Both the position numbers and the translations under genes were made by a program. Below the pieces are notes generated by a model. The model ran no database searches. It was not told where the DNA came from and saw only the letters and a list, made by a program, of their open reading frames with translations. This document shows, in pieces, positions 1 through 13,002 of a stretch of DNA of 64,000 bases. The stretch lies in NCBI GenBank assembly GCA_013399015.1, contig VWZX01000851.1, positions 39,263 to 103,262 on the forward strand, given 5' to 3'. This stretch comes from Galbula dea. Lineage: Eukaryota > Chordata > Aves > Piciformes > Galbulidae. Positions within the stretch are counted from its first letter, which is position 1; every line of letters begins with the position of its first letter.

Positions 1-40
1 GAACAAGCGCAACTGCTGTTACAATTCTGATCACATAAGA

Positions 41-110
41 ATCACAGAATTATCAAGGTTGGAAGAGACCTCTCAGATCATCAAATCCAAATCTCACAAT
101 GGTGAAAATC
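41..110 (-). mobile_element. CR1: CR1 3' tip fragment (group F), antisense
   Basis: On the plus strand this reads ATCACAGAAT, then AAGGTTGGAAGAGACC and a diverged GATCATCAAATCCAA. That is the reverse complement of a CR1 3' terminus. Only about 70 bp remain, with no coding sequence. The tip faces left, so the element was antisense and is strongly 5'-truncated. Divergence from the motif suggests an old copy. Confidence 0.8.
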
Positions 111-1097
111 TGAAAATTTAGTTTACTTAGAGAAAGCAAAAAACTACAACTCTGATGTGTCCTTGAGCCTGCCCTAATTAACCAGTTCAAATTGAGTTTT
201 CTGGGTTTTTCTAACTACTGTAGAAATCAAGGGCTGAAAGCAAAATGATCTCTCCTTATATATCAGAGAATACTGGAAAGGTACTTAATATTCTCACTCA
301 AAAGTCAGTACTGGAATGCTTATTATACTTGTTTGGAGACCTGTTATGTAAACTTTGACTAAATATCCCCAAATATTAAATGTTTGCTTAAACTCAGAAG
401 GAAAAAGTAAAAGTGTGTATGGGGTTTATGTGTCTGGGAGGGAAAAACTGCTTAAGTAGAAAGCATTTTCCTCATAAAAATACACCAAACAGTCCCACCT
501 GAAACTCTGGGATGGTGAGATTGTCTGTTGGGAATTTATTTTCTCATTTGCACTTCAAAATACTATGTTGACTGTGATTTTTTTTTACTTGAATATGAGA
601 TACTGTGACTGCTGTGTTCTGTTTGTTACTACATTAGATGCTTTTTATTAATTTCCTAGGAAATAATGGACATATACTAGAAAACCTCTAGTATAGAGGT
701 TTCAGAACCCTAAGCTCTATATTCAATGACCTTCTGCACCACACTAATTTATTTAATTAATTTCTTCGTTAGCCAGAGGGAGAAAACCAGTGTTAAATGA
801 AACAAATGCACCCACTTTATGTTATTCCTTTAATTCTAGAGAAGAAAAACACATTTAATAGCTTTCTATCCCCTTTCATTTAGCTGCAGTATCCTTTTCA
901 AATTATCTAGGTCACTTAGGCCTATATACCAATTAGGTATTTTTATCTTGCTGATTCTCTTCTACTTCTGGAGAGTTATCCTTTTTGCAATTAAACCTCC
1001 TGGGTTTTGGTTTTGTTTGGTTTTCTTTGGCTATATAGGCTCTGCATATTTGAAGTGTACAAGATTTTTAGGTCACTGAAAGATGTATATTGACAAT
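111..1097. other. Unique AT-rich DNA, nothing recognised
   Basis: I see no coding region, RNA gene or transposon here. A short T/G-rich run lies near 1005-1035. Open frames are short and look random. Confidence 0.6.
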
Positions 1098-1233
1098 GTC
1101 TCATGGAATTCAAGAAGCATCTGGCCAATGTTCTTAGACACATGGTATGACTTTGGGGTTATCCTGTGCATAAACAGGAGTTGGACTGGGTGAACCTTGT
1201 GGGTCCCTTTCAACTCAGGATATTCTGTGATAC
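1098..1233 (+). mobile_element. CR1: CR1 3' end fragment (group E)
   Basis: The stretch runs from an AGAAGCATCTGGCCAATG motif through TTAGACACATGG and GGAGTTGGACTGGGTGA to a terminal CAGGATATTCTGTGATA. It matches the 3' untranslated end shared with the copies at 6.7-7.4 kb and 24.0-24.3 kb. It is about 135 bp and 5'-truncated, with no intact ORF2. Confidence 0.88.
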
Positions 1234-3580
1234 AATAATCTATAGTTTTTTGCTGGAATATTTTTGTTTTCTGGAAGAAGAATATTACAAACCAGCATAT
1301 GATTAGGAGAAGTGGGCCTGGCTTGGTATGCAACAGAGGTCTTCCCTGGTGTGCAGTTAGACAAATTATGATGGACCTGTGTGCAAGCATATTCTTTTTT
1401 AGCAGTATGTCTGCTTCCTTCCCTAGCTGCAAAGGCAGCCTGCAGAGACAGCTCTGCCATCTCTGAGTATGGACTTCAATGAATTGATCAGTGGAGAGAT
1501 CTCTGAACTAGGGTTGGTAATAGCAGAGGTGGAAATCAAAGGTACATAGCTACGTCGTGTACAGTCAAGCTAGTTGTAAAGCAGTAAGTGGCACAACACA
1601 ACCACGTCCACATGCTCTCCTGGAACAGGGCATGACATTGGCAGGTTGTAGTGCATGCTGGTATGTAGAAAGGGCCAAACACAACAGGGGTCTGACTTTG
1701 GTTGTGATTATTGGATATAGCTTTCATGCAAGCATGGAGATACTTGTTCCACCTATCACTGAATGTGTTATGTTGCCTCTAGTAGCGCAGAAGTTAGCAA
1801 GTTGGTCCTCCTGAGATTCCTGCATAGCAGAATAGATGAGAGAGGTGAATATATTGCTTTAGAGGGAATTGGTTAGTCTGAAAGCTTATGATAACTATGG
1901 CAACATAAGGCAATAAAAGTAGGAATCTTCTCTCTTGCTCCTAACTGCTAATGAAGAGTGCATTATTTTGTGAGTTATTATCTTATTGTTTGTACTACTA
2001 ATGAATATACTGGTGGCAGAATATGATCGTGTACATTCATGAATTTGCCTCTAATTCTAAACAGAAGGAATGTGTAACTGATGTAAAAATACATTATCTG
2101 CTTAACACAAATGTCTCATTACATGTGACTCTTTTAATTCAAAATGATATTACATGCTTCATCTAAATGGAAGACTGTCATTCATTGTTACATATCTTAT
2201 CTACTAAATGGCAGTGGACCAATTTGTGAAAGTAATTGCAATTTTAACAATGTGTGCATATGCAGTTTTATGCCATTTTAAAAGCTTATATCATAATCTG
2301 AAATAGTACTGTGGAAATATCAGAAGAGAAAGAATGTATTGGCATCTTTGGTCTGCAACTGATACACTGGGTAGTATATATAAACTGTATATGAAGCTTT
2401 CAAAGTAATGGAAAATAGTCTGTGTTTCTCCCATGACTCTTTTTCATGAAATCACTCTTTTTGACCTCTGTAGAATCCATAAATTCAGATGATCATAGCA
2501 CAGTTCAAAGCTGGAAAGAGAAAGAAGCAGGATCTAACATTTCATGATGTTATGATTTCCTTGTAGGTTGATGTATTCTAGTCTGTGTCAAATAATTTTA
2601 AGATGTCTGATATTCTTCAAAGTACAAAACATCTTCTCATGAGTCTTGCAGTGTACTGGGTCACTGTTTCAAATGGTTGTTTCAAAAGACTTAATAATGT
2701 GAGTTACAGTATGTTAGAGACAAATTTGGTATCTGTTACCTGAAGAAAAGTAAAAGTTCCTTTAAATATGAAATGCAGTTCCAGGATAGAGTCAGATTTT
2801 CCTGTCGCACTTTTAAATGAAACAATCAATCTGTTAAATGCCATCGTAGCATCCATATTTGATTTTTCAATCAATTTCCACAATTTAGTTATCTGAGTTA
2901 CAGAAAAGAGAAAAAAAGAAAAAAGCAATGAGATTACAACAACTTAACTTGATTATCCTTCAGATTTTGGTCTTGTAAACACACTTGCTCTAGAAGTGTT
3001 CTTGGTGTGTGGTAAAAGCCAGAATATATGTGCATTTGGTGGATGAGAATTTTGAAGTGTACTACAATGGTTACATGGATTTTCCACTTGGATTCCATTA
3101 GTTAGATGTCTTGGGCTATGTTTGTTCTCATGTGTGCAAGTGTTTCTCAGTTATTTTGGTAGTGATTTCTGATTCCTGTGATGCACCCATATTTTGAGAC
3201 CTGGAGATCATTGTGAAACTTATTTTCTAGATATTTTGAGATTCCCTGTAACAGTAGTTTCTGAATTAAGTTTCTCTTCAGGCTGTAAGAAAACAATTTA
3301 GATGCTTCCCAGAAAGATGTGAAGAATTGTTGTGGAATGTGTTCAGGCATTGACTTGAGAGAGAAATGCTTAAGTGGCCTTGAAAGCAAAGTAGTAGTAT
3401 CTACTAGAATAAAAAAAAAGAACAACTACAGAGTGAAAATTTCTTGGTGTAAAAAGGCCACATTTTAAAATGAAAATATGCATGTCCCTAAAGCCCTAAT
3501 TGAAATACTGAAGAAGCTGAGAAGAAGTCTTGGCATTAAACTTAATTTAAAAATGTGTTTTAATACTGTCTGGGACTTTT
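1234..3580. other. Unique DNA, nothing recognised
   Basis: This is AT-rich sequence with no supported gene. Overlapping open frames on both strands at 1536-1814 (63 and 85 codons) have no recognisable motif. Degenerate runs near 2480-2530 vaguely recall a CR1 tip but are too weak to call. Confidence 0.6.
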
Positions 3581-4095
3581 CACAGAATCACAGAATATTA
3601 GGAGTTGGAAGGGACCTCGAAAGATCATCTAGTCCAACCCCCCTGCCACAGCAGGATTCCCTAGACCAGGTCACACAGAAGCGCGTCCAGACGGGTTTTA
3701 ATACCTCCATAGAAGGAGACTCCACAACCTCTCTGGGCAGTCTGTTCCAGTACTCTGGCACCCTCACTGGGAAAAAATGTCTACGTGTATTCACACGGAA
3801 TCTCCTATGCTTCAGCTTACAGCCATTGCCTCTTGTCCTGTCACTGGGCTTCACTGAGAAGAGCCTGACCCCATCCTCCCGACACAGACCCTTCACATAT
3901 TTAAAAGCATAGATGAGGTCACCCCTTAGCCTCCTCTTCTCCAAGCTAAAGAGACCCAGCTCCCTCAGCCTTTCCTCATAAGGAAGATGTTCCAGCCCCT
4001 TCATCATCTTTGTGGCTCTGCGCTGGACTCTTTCCAGCAGTTCCCTATCCTTCTTAAACTGAGGGGCCCAGAACTGGACACAATACTACAGATAC
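3581..4095 (-). mobile_element. CR1: CR1 5'-truncated copy (group A), antisense
   Basis: The 3' tip lies at the left end (CACAGAATCACAGAATATTA) and the element reads leftward for about 515 bp. The minus strand keeps an open frame at 3588-4007 with the C-terminal ORF2 peptides GLEHLPYEERLRELGLFSLE, RLRGDLIYAF, SDRTRGNGCKL and NRLPREVVESPS. This is the region downstream of the reverse transcriptase. The natural stop is lost: a frame change near the end runs the frame into the 3' UTR. The reverse transcriptase itself is absent. Group A members here also lie at 17.1, 45.3, 48.4, 50.4, 51.6 and 52.8 kb. Confidence 0.95.
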
Positions 4096-6709
4096 ACTGG
4101 CATGGAAAACTGAAATTTTTTTTTGCTGTGCAAAACTTCCTGCATCAAAGGACAAATTAGCTAAAAGCATGATGTGTTACTCTGTTTTAACACCCTACAG
4201 GAGCACTCCATGAAGAGGAGAACATTTATTTATTTTTAAATTTCTTTTTGCAAGTTGGGTACTGTAATATTTTGCAGCAGAGACTGGTTTCATTGTTCTG
4301 TGGCAGAAACTGAAGTCTTGGGTACTACCATTCAGCTGCTCTGACAGGGAAGAGTCAAAAATAGGTATCCATATCTATTCAAAATTCTGATTATCTTCTA
4401 GAATGTGTGTTCTTCTTGCCAGGGGTGAGAAGTATGGGCTGGCCCTGGGGGTCCAGTCTTTGAGTCAGATTTTCTGTTTATCTATTAAGGAATACATTTA
4501 TAGTTTGTTATTTGTAAAAGTTCCCTGTTCTCTGGAACTATTTATGGGAGGGAGCAGAAGGATTAATGTCATCTCCATTCTTCTGCTCCTGAACTGCAGT
4601 TTTGCAGTGGTTTCTGTGTTTTCAGAGATCTTCATTACAAAATTCAGAGATTTTACATTACAAAAGAAGACAGCTAAAATGGTATGAGGCTAGAGAGGAA
4701 GGAGAAGCTTTGCATCCTAATGTGTTTTCCTCCATCTATCTGTGTCACGAGAGTGAGGGCCTGAATGGAGGTTTAATGTTGGTTTCTAATGAAGACCAAA
4801 GAGACTAGAAAAGAGGTCGCGGAGAAATCGCTAAAGTTCCACAACTGCTTGCAGGGAAAAACAGATTATTCCCAGATGTAGGGGTTATCTATATTATAGT
4901 TTTAGCTAAAAATCATTTTTTGTTTTACTCATAAATCTGACATCTTCTTTGATATGAATGAATGAAATGTGTGGCTAGAAGCCTCAGTAATGTCACATTT
5001 TACCACTATTCCACTGTATTGGTTTACAGTGACAAGGACAACTATTCTGCCTTTAGTGTAGCCATCTGGCAGGTTAATCCCTTCCAGTTGTAAAGATATG
5101 TGTATACTTCAGTAACCCAGATGTTGGCAAACAGCTACTGATTTTTCCCTGGGAATACATCTCCCCTTGGGTCATCCAGCAGGACTTCTGTAAAAGCTCT
5201 GGCAGACACATCTCCCTTTGCTTTAGACCATGGGGGCAGGCAGCTGGGCACATCATCCAGGTTGGCTGTGAACAGTATTTTTACCAAGAGATTTCTTTTT
5301 TCAGGCATTTTGCTTTAGCATAGTGTCTTGCAGAAGTTCAGTTCTACTGCCATGCTATAGCATGAGAGTTCAAGATGACTCCTAAGAGTGGAAATGGGGG
5401 GGAGGAGGTGGTTATGTTTTGGAGGAGTTTCCATGGACAGATTCTCTTTGGGATGAAGTGTTTCTATGCAGAAGACACTATGCAGTGGACACACTTCCTG
5501 GTTTGTTTTAACTCACAACTCTAGCCAGAGGTTGAAGGCTTTGAATTTCAGCAAAGTTTATGTCTTCTTAAAAAGTTCTTTATTTATTTTCTCTGCCCTT
5601 TTATTATCTATAGCTTCCTGTTGTTACACAAGTATTCTTTTTTTTAATGACTGTTTGTGGTAACTTCCTGTTTAGGAATGGCATGGTGGTTTTTATTAAT
5701 TCAGTGAGAGTAGAAATCACTGTGAAACCTTTCCTGACATCTTCTCTGCCCTTGTAGCAGATACTGGAAAGGGAACTTAGTGTGGGTCTTTTTGATGGAA
5801 ATGAGTTAGAAGGTTAGAAGGATAAAAATGGTTTCTAAACCCAATATTGTTGATATAATTTCATATAGCATTGCAATGTACAGTTGCAAGGAAGGTGCCA
5901 GCAGACTTTCCCAAGTGTTATTTTCTTGTTTTGTGGTAATGATCTTTCATATTGCAGAAATTCCTAAGTGAATTAGTAGGCAAATGCTGCTTTATGAGAT
6001 TGAGTCTCTCTCTGCCTTTGTAATCTAGTATTAGTGAGTGTTGTTTTCATACTGGCTTATATCACTTTCCCCTTGCAATATTTGCATTAAAAATGTTTCC
6101 CTTTCTTTTTTTTTTTCTTCATCATAGGTGGCTTTGCTGTAACATTTAAACTGTGACTAACACTTCTTGTTAACACTTAATCCTTTAAATGATACTTTGA
6201 AATTGTTTAAATCAGTATTTTAAATTGAACAAGGCCTTGGAGCCACTCCTTAGGACTGTATCATTAACCTATAATTGTGTATTGCATGAAGTATTTTGTT
6301 TTCATTACCTTGGGAAAAAAAAGTAATGACCTTGCAATTGACTCTTCTATTTAACATTTTCATCTGAGCTTTAACACCATTGGAAGTAGCTGCTTGCAGT
6401 GACCACAGAAGGAGCCAAAGCAGCAATGTAATGCAGTCAGTCTGATTCAGTTTCAAGCTAACAAAGTTAATATTAATTGGTGATTTACCAAGTCAAAGGA
6501 CTCAGTTAAACACAAGTCAAGACTGTGAAACTCCTTTTTCTTTACACAGATTGCCAGGCCTAGGTTTGAAAATATACTGTGCTTTATTTTGATCTTCATT
6601 CTCAGGATACCTAACACTTGACTAGCCAGTAGCCCTGCTCTGCATTCAGTATTCATCTAAAGTCTTTAAAGTGAGTATTGAGTATGGAAATTGGTTAGGG
6701 AAAAAGCCC
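4096..6709. other. Unique DNA, nothing recognised
   Basis: I find no CR1 motif, RNA gene or convincing exon. The minus-strand frame at 5074-5256 is open but has no recognisable domain. Short T-runs (for example 5638-5645 and 6107-6118) are the only simple repeats. Confidence 0.55.
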
Positions 6710-7358
6710 CATTTCATGCAGGTGTTTGTCAGCAGTGTCCTCTGGCTGCCAGGAGGGCCAACCATGTCCTGGGCTGTGTTAAGAGCAACATTGCCAGCAG
6801 GTCCAAAGATGTGGTTGTCCTGCTCTACTTCATGCTGGTGTGGCCACACCTTGAGCACTGGGTGCAATTTTAGGCACCACAGTATAGAAAGGATATCAAG
6901 CTGTTATAGAGCATCCAAAGGAGGCTACGAAGATGGTGAAGGGCCTGGAGGGGAAGCCTTATAAAGAGCAGCTAAGGTCACTTGGTTTATTCAACTTGGA
7001 GAAGAGAAGACTGAGGGAGACCTCATTGCTGTCTTCAACATCATCATGAGGGGTTGCAGAGGGGCAGGCACTGATCTCTTCACTCTCATGGACAGTGACA
7101 AGACTAGATGTAAGGGTATGAAGTTGAGTCATGGGAGACTTAGGTTAGATATCAGGAGAAGGTTTTTCACCTAGAGGGTGGTCAGGCTCTGGAAAAGCCT
7201 CCCCAGGGAAGTGGTCACAGCACCAAGCCTGACAGAGTTCAAGAAGTGCTTGGACATCACTCTCAGGCACATGGTGTGATTCTTGGGGTGTCCTGCACAG
7301 GACCAGGAGTTGGACTCAGTGATCATTGTGGATCTTTTCCATCTCAGAATATTCTGTT
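6710..7358 (+). mobile_element. CR1: CR1 5'-truncated copy (group E)
   Basis: The copy begins within ORF2 near the region encoding a degenerate QQCxxxARRANHVLGCVKS peptide. It continues through AATGGTGAAGGGCCTGGAGG-like sequence, the GACAAGACTAGATG and TTAGGTTAGATATCAGGAGA blocks, and ends with CAGAATATTCTGTTAT. Several stops and frameshifts interrupt ORF2, for example the TAG in TTTCACCTAGAGGGTGG. It is 5'-truncated and lacks the reverse transcriptase catalytic block. It is the longest group E copy in the window and shares its 3' UTR with the copies at 1.1 and 24.0 kb. Confidence 0.93.
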
Positions 7359-7847
7359 ATTTGGGAAATACTCTAAAACAAAAATACTTTTTCTTATTTG
7401 CTTAGAGCATATTTCTCTTCAAAGCAGTAAATAACCATCAGGACCCACAGCCTTTCCTCACGTTGACAGGCAGCTCCAGCAGCCAGGTGTGCCTCCCATT
7501 CATCTGTTCCCAGTATCATCAGGCATGAGGAAGGCAGAGTAGGCTGTCCAAACTGGCTGTCAGTTCAAGAAGGCTGGTTCAAATGAAAGCAGCAAGTAAT
7601 AAGGACTTAGCTGGAGGACTGAGAATTCAATACCACATGAAAAATGTCCTCCACTTAAAACCATGGAACTTGGCAAATAGGCTTTTGGTTTGTTCAGGCA
7701 CAGAACAAAAGCAAATGTGGTTCTTTCTGATTACCAAATAGAAAACTGAGCCTTTCAGCAGAAACTTTTTTGATTCCAGTTTCCAACACTTTCTTAAACA
7801 TAAAAGGAAGAATGTTTGAACTATGTTATATAGGGGGCAAATATCAG
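7359..7847. other. Unique DNA, nothing recognised
   Basis: Nothing is identifiable between two CR1 segments. A minus-strand open frame at 7627-7857 has no recognisable motif. Confidence 0.55.
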
Positions 7848-7895
7848 ATAGAATCATTATGGTTAGAAAAGACTTCTGAGATCATTGAGTCCAAC
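7848..7895 (-). mobile_element. CR1: Older antisense CR1 tip (group F), left part of a split host
   Basis: The plus strand reads AGAATCATTATGGTTAGAAA, then a diverged GAGATCATTGAGTCCAAC, the reverse complement of a CR1 3' tip. It stops abruptly where the sense CR1 at 7896 starts. Its continuation (ACTATCCACCTAACATTACC) reappears at 9182, past the inserted copy. So this is the left half of an older element split by a younger insertion. Confidence 0.82.
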
Positions 7896-9181
7896 AATGA
7901 AGAGGTGATTGGGTATAATCAACATGGCTTCACCAAGGGTAAATCGTGCGTAACGAATCTGGTGGCGTTCTATGAAGAGTTTAGGACATGAATAGACAGA
8001 GGAACAGCAACTGACGTCATTTATTGGACCTGAGCAAAGCCTTCGACACTGTCCTGCATGACATCCTGGTCTCCAAGGTAGTGGAATGTGGGTTTGATAG
8101 ATGGACCACTCGCTGGATATGGAATTGGCTTGATGGCTGCACCCAAAGAGTGCAAAGAGAAGATCAATGGATCCATGTCCAAGTGGAGGCCAGTGACAAG
8201 TGGAGTCCCTCAAGGATCAGTACTGAGACCAGCCTTGTTCAGCATCTCCATCAGCGACATGGGCAGTGGCATCAAGTGCTCCCTCAGCAAGTTTGCTGAC
8301 AACACCAGGCTGTGTGGACCGGTTGATACGCTGGAGGGGAGGGGTGCCATCCAGAGGGACCTGGACAGGCTGGAGGAGTGGGCCCATGTCAACCTCATGA
8401 AGTTCAACAAGACCAAGTGCAAGGTCCTACATCTGGGTCGGGGCAATCCCAAGCACCAATACAGGCTGTGCGAGGACTGGCTTGAGAGCAGCCCTGTGGA
8501 AAGAGACTTGGGGGTGTTGGTGGATGAGAAGTTCAACATGAGCTGCTAGCGTGTGCTTGCAGGCCAGAAGGCCAACCAGATCCTGGGCTGCATCAAGAGA
8601 AGTGTGGCCAGCAGGTGGAGGGAGGTGATTCTCCCCCTCTACTCTGCTCTCCTGAGACCCCACCTGGAATATTGCATCCAGCTCTGGAGCCCCTGTTCCA
8701 AGAGGGATATGGGGGTGCTGGAGCGAGTCCAGAGAAGGGCCACAAGAATGATGAGAGGACTGGAGCACCTCTGCTATGAGGACAGGCTGAGAGAGTTGGG
8801 ATTGTTCAGGCTGCAGAGGAGAAGGCTCCGAGGAGACCTTCTTGTGGCCTTCTAGTGTCTGAAGGGGGCCTACAAGAAAGCTGGGGAGGGACTTTTTAGG
8901 AGGTCAGGTAGTGCTAGAACCAGGGGAAATGGGTGTAAGCTAGAGGAGGGCAGATTTAGGTTGGATATTAGGAAGAAGTTCTTCACTGTGAGTGTGGTTA
9001 GGCAGTGGAACAGGTTGCCCAGAGAGGTTGTGGAAGCCTCATCCCTGGAAGCTTTTAAGACAAGGCTTGATGGGGCCCTGGGCAACGTGATCGAGTGGAT
9101 GGTGTCCCTGCCAGGCAGGGGTTTAGAACTAGATGATCTTTAAGGTCCTTTCCAACTCTGATGATTCTATGATTCTATGGT
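7896..9181 (+). mobile_element. CR1: CR1 copy with reverse transcriptase remnants (group B), nested
   Basis: This is about 1.3 kb of sense CR1. It starts inside the reverse transcriptase (peptides NQHGFTKGKSCVTNLVAFYE), continues through DLSKAFDTV (motif A, from 8027), then SGVPQGSVLRP, then the catalytic block at 8292-8303. That block reads FADN, so the second catalytic aspartate is asparagine. Frames are broken by a TGA near 7988, a shift between about 8090 and 8190, a TAG near 8548 and a TAG in the C-terminal part near 8854. The 3' UTR carries GTGTCCCTGCCAGGCAGG and ends with two ATTCTATG octamers at 9161-9180. It lies inside an older antisense CR1 (7848-7895 and 9182-9230). A 3-bp AAC is present at both edges. 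The copy cannot encode a working enzyme. Confidence 0.95.
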
Positions 9182-9230
9182 AACTATCCACCTAACATTA
9201 CCATGCCCACCACAAAATATGTCACCTAGG
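9182..9230 (-). mobile_element. CR1: Older antisense CR1 tip (group F), right part of the split host
   Basis: ACTATCCACCTAACATTACC and CATGCCCACC, followed by a diverged TGTCACCTAGG, continue the antisense CR1 interrupted at 7895. The same block in the same order occurs at 34.7 kb and at 56.1 kb. It shows that the sense CR1 between was inserted later. Confidence 0.78.
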
Positions 9231-10253
9231 GAGAACAACAACTGAATAATCTACAGATTTTCTTCTTTATTCTTTTTTCTCTAATACATGTGCTTTTAAT
9301 CAAAACAGTCAGGAGATGAGGTAGGAGCAACTCCAACATAATCTGTCTTTATTTGAACTTTAATGATCCTGAAAGACAAGATCAGTAACCACTGACTCTT
9401 ACAGTGAAAAACTTTGTAAACCCTTGGGTGATAGTGAAATAACGGGTAACTGAGATCTTGACTGGAGAAGTTTAAGCAATGTTGTTTTCCTTTGGGTGGG
9501 CTTGTGGCACTCTTGGTTTCCCAGGCCTGATCTCGCTGTTCTCAGTCATTTCCAGAAACTTCAGGAAGAGCAAGTTTCAGCTGGGCTCAAGCAGACTCAG
9601 GAGGGTGACTACCTTCTAAAGTGGTCTGAAAGGGAAAACAAATGAAAGTTCCTTTTGTATCCTTCCCATAATTTGAAATAGGCTTGTGCCTGTCTTTTGT
9701 GCAGTGAAGTAGAGCAAATTTGGGTCATCAATATTTCAGGTATAAAGAGAGGATATTTTCATTTTGCACATCTTTAAAACCAGCATGTTGTCTTGTTCCC
9801 TGTTGTTCATATTTTTAGCTGTTAATTCAATTGACAGACATTGCAGCTGTTTAGATTATTAATAGTATCCCTGATATTTGAAAATAATTAGATTAGTGAT
9901 ATTTTTATGATCTCACTAAATAGTTTTCACACTGGACTAAAATGTGCTCTGTTAAAAAGGCAAGATAGTATATTCAAGTCATTAATGTTTATTTTAATTA
10001 GATTATGTCTTTTCTAGTTAAATCCTTGCATTGAATTTTCATATAATGTGAGAAACAAAGGATTTCAGAATCATGGGTGCTTGTGTTGCTGCTGTTGCTC
10101 CATGTAGTTCTGTAATGACCCATTCATGTAGATCCCCAAATGACATAAACAGCCTGAGGGAAGGCTCTCTGAAAGTTTGCTTAGCTAGTGATTGCACACA
10201 AATATATCACCATATAATCTAATGGAGGATGTATGGAAGACATACGTGTTGTG
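9231..10253. other. Unique DNA, nothing recognised
   Basis: AT-rich sequence with no coding motif, RNA gene or repeat that I can name. Confidence 0.6.
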
Positions 10254-11233
10254 GAGTCCAGCTGAGGGTCTTTAATGATGTTCCCCAGGGGTCAGCACTA
10301 GGCCCAGTCCTGTTCAATATAGCCGTCAGTGACCTGGATGAAGGAACAGAGTGGACCCTCAGCAAGTTTGCTGCTGGCACAAAACTGGGAGGAGTGACTG
10401 ATGCACCAAAAGGTTGTGCTGCCATCCAGTGTGACGTGGACATGCTGACAGCTAGGCAGAGAGAAACCTCATGAAATTCAACAAGGGCAAATGTAGGGTA
10501 ATGCATTTGGGGAGGAATAACCCCATGGAGCAGGACAGGTTAGGGACTGAGCTGCTCTGTGGAAAAAGATCTGGGAGTCCTGGTGAGCAACAGGATGACG
10601 ATGAGCCAGCAGTGTCCCTTCGTGGCCAAGAAGGCCAATCCTGAGGTGCATGAAGAAGAGCTTGGCCAGCAGGTCAAAGGAGGTTCTCCTTCTACACTAC
10701 TCTGCTCTAGTAAGGGCACATCTGGAGTCCTCGGTCCAATTCTGGTCTTCCCTGCTGAAGAAGGACAGGGAACTTCTGGGGAGGGTACAGAAAAGGGCTA
10801 CAGAAATGATTAGGAGACTAGAATGTATCTGATGTGGGGAAGGGCTGAGAGAGCGGGGGCTGGGTAGCCTGGAGAAGAGCAGACTGAGGGGAGATCTTCT
10901 CAATGCTTCTCAATACTGAATGGGTGGGGGTCAGGGGGTTGGGGCCAGGCTTTGTTCAGTGGTGCCCAGTGGCAGGACAAAAGGTAACAGGCATAAACTT
11001 GACCATAGGAAGTTCCACCTACACATAAGGAGGAACTTCTTTCCTTTGAGGGTGGTGGAGCACTGGACCAGGCTGCCCAGAGAGGTGGTGGAGTCTCCAT
11101 CTCTGGAGACATTCCAAACCTACTTGGATGTGATCCTGTGCAACCTGCTGTAGGTGAAGCTGCTCTGCCAGGGTGGTTGGACTAGATGATCTCCAGAGGT
11201 CCCTTCCACCCCTAACATTCTATGATTCTGTGA
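10254..11233 (+). mobile_element. CR1: CR1 5'-truncated copy (group D)
   Basis: The copy begins just upstream of the block encoding DVPQGSALGPVLFNIAVSDL, within the reverse transcriptase. The catalytic block at 10367-10378 reads FAAG rather than FADD, so both catalytic aspartates are gone. Later blocks encode RREVLLLHYSALVRAHLES-like, ERVQKRATEMIRR-like and TRLPREVVESPSLETF peptides in shifting frames. The tract TCAATGCTTCTCAATACTGA with GGGTGGGGGTCAGG is shared, in reverse, with the copy at 30.6-31.2 kb. The 3' end is TGATCTCCAGAGGTCCC followed by CATTCTATGATTCTGTG. It is dead and 5'-truncated. Confidence 0.95.
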
Positions 11234-13002
11234 AATGTTGGCCAGCTTGAACAGGAAAAAATAACCATGCACTTTTGCAATGTTTAGGAATTTCTATCTT
11301 AGTCTAAGAGATGATGAAACTGTTGGTTTGAAAAATATTTTTAAAAATACCTGTAATAATGCTTGCAATTGCATCAGAAAGGGCAGGATTCTTTGTGTGC
11401 TGAATGTATTGCTCCTGAGAAATCTATTTTTCTATAAGTAGCTTTCTTCTTCAGCATTGTCATTTGCTAATGTGCTACTTCTGTGATGCCACAGCCTACT
11501 GTTTAGTTTGTTCTATTTCAGTAGCAAAGAAAACTGGACTTGTCCTAGGTATTATGCATTAAGCAAATGGATGAGACTGACATAGCTGCTGTGTATACAC
11601 AATTTTCAGTCCTGTCTCATCATGTCTTTGCTGATAAGAAATGTAGAAAAGCTGTTTGAAAGGACAATCGATTGGTGGTAAAGCAGTTAGTAGTCTGCTA
11701 GTGTAGCACAGTATGCTTACAAAGAGATTTAAAGAAGAACTTAGTAATTTAATACACTTATTCAAGCTGGTAAAGTGGAATTTTGCAGTTCTGAATTTAT
11801 TCTAATATTTGACCAAGACCAAGTATTGGAATCAGTTAATACCAATGTTATAGGTCTGTTTCTGGGAGAGGGGATGTAATATAATTACAGAGATGAGAGC
11901 ACTTCATACCTGTTTCACTTAAAGACTGACTCTTGTGCTTCTCACAACACTTGAAAGGAGGTTTTGCAGTCTGGCCATGAAAGGTGCCTTTAAAAGCAAG
12001 ACACAACTGAGCTGTTGAGACTGTTTTAAAGGAGAGTTTTCAGTCCTGATCCAGTAAGCTATTACATTGAGGGGAAGGAGTACTTTCTGTTATCATGGGT
12101 TTGTGTTTGTTATCTCTGACTGTTTCATACAGTCCTTTACGAGGAACTGACCTGGCTGTAAGTCTCTGTGCAGACTCTCAGCTCTTTAAAGACCAGAAGA
12201 ATGGTTTCTTGCAAAAGCCAAAAATCTCTGTAGTCTCTGTGCTGGTAAACAAGACAATGGTGCTTTGTCATGACACTTATTTTTTTATTGTGTTGCACAG
12301 CACCCCACCTCCACAACCAGAGAAATGTTCTTAAGGTTAAATTGAGAAAAGTTAAGCTGAATTTAAGAATGGAATGAAACATACAACTTGGGAGGAAAAA
12401 CCTGACATGTTATTCTAAGATGCTAATTTCTTTGACTAACTTTATGTGAGTAGCATTTTGCTTGGGATAAGTATGTATTCAAATATAGGTGTTTTAATTG
12501 CAAATACTGCTGGAAAGGATCTTAAGGGAGGAATCAGAATGCAGGATAAAAAAAAATCAGTTTCAGGACCTGCCCATAATGACTATAGGTAATTTAATGT
12601 AATGAGTAGCACATATTTTCTATATATAAAACCAGTAGCATCATGCAAATGAGAATCATCTGATACAAAGCCCATAAACACTACAGAACAAGCTCTAAAG
12701 TAACTGCTTATTTAAGAAGTTATTTAACTTATTTAAGTTAATGAACCTCTTGTAAACAAGCTGAAGTGAGCAAGGTCCTAATGGCTCTACAAATACATGG
12801 CTTTCTTTGGATGAAAATCTACTGAACCTGGAAGTGCTATAATATGTAGATTTTACGAAGCTGTCTCTGGTTTTAATCTGAAACTTTAGATAATGTTGTT
12901 TTTCACTTTATATGGAAAGTTACTGTGTTGCTAAGATCTTATATATAAAAAAACCCCAAAAAACATAGAAATTAAACTTCATTAGGCTAATGCCATAAGT
13001 GG

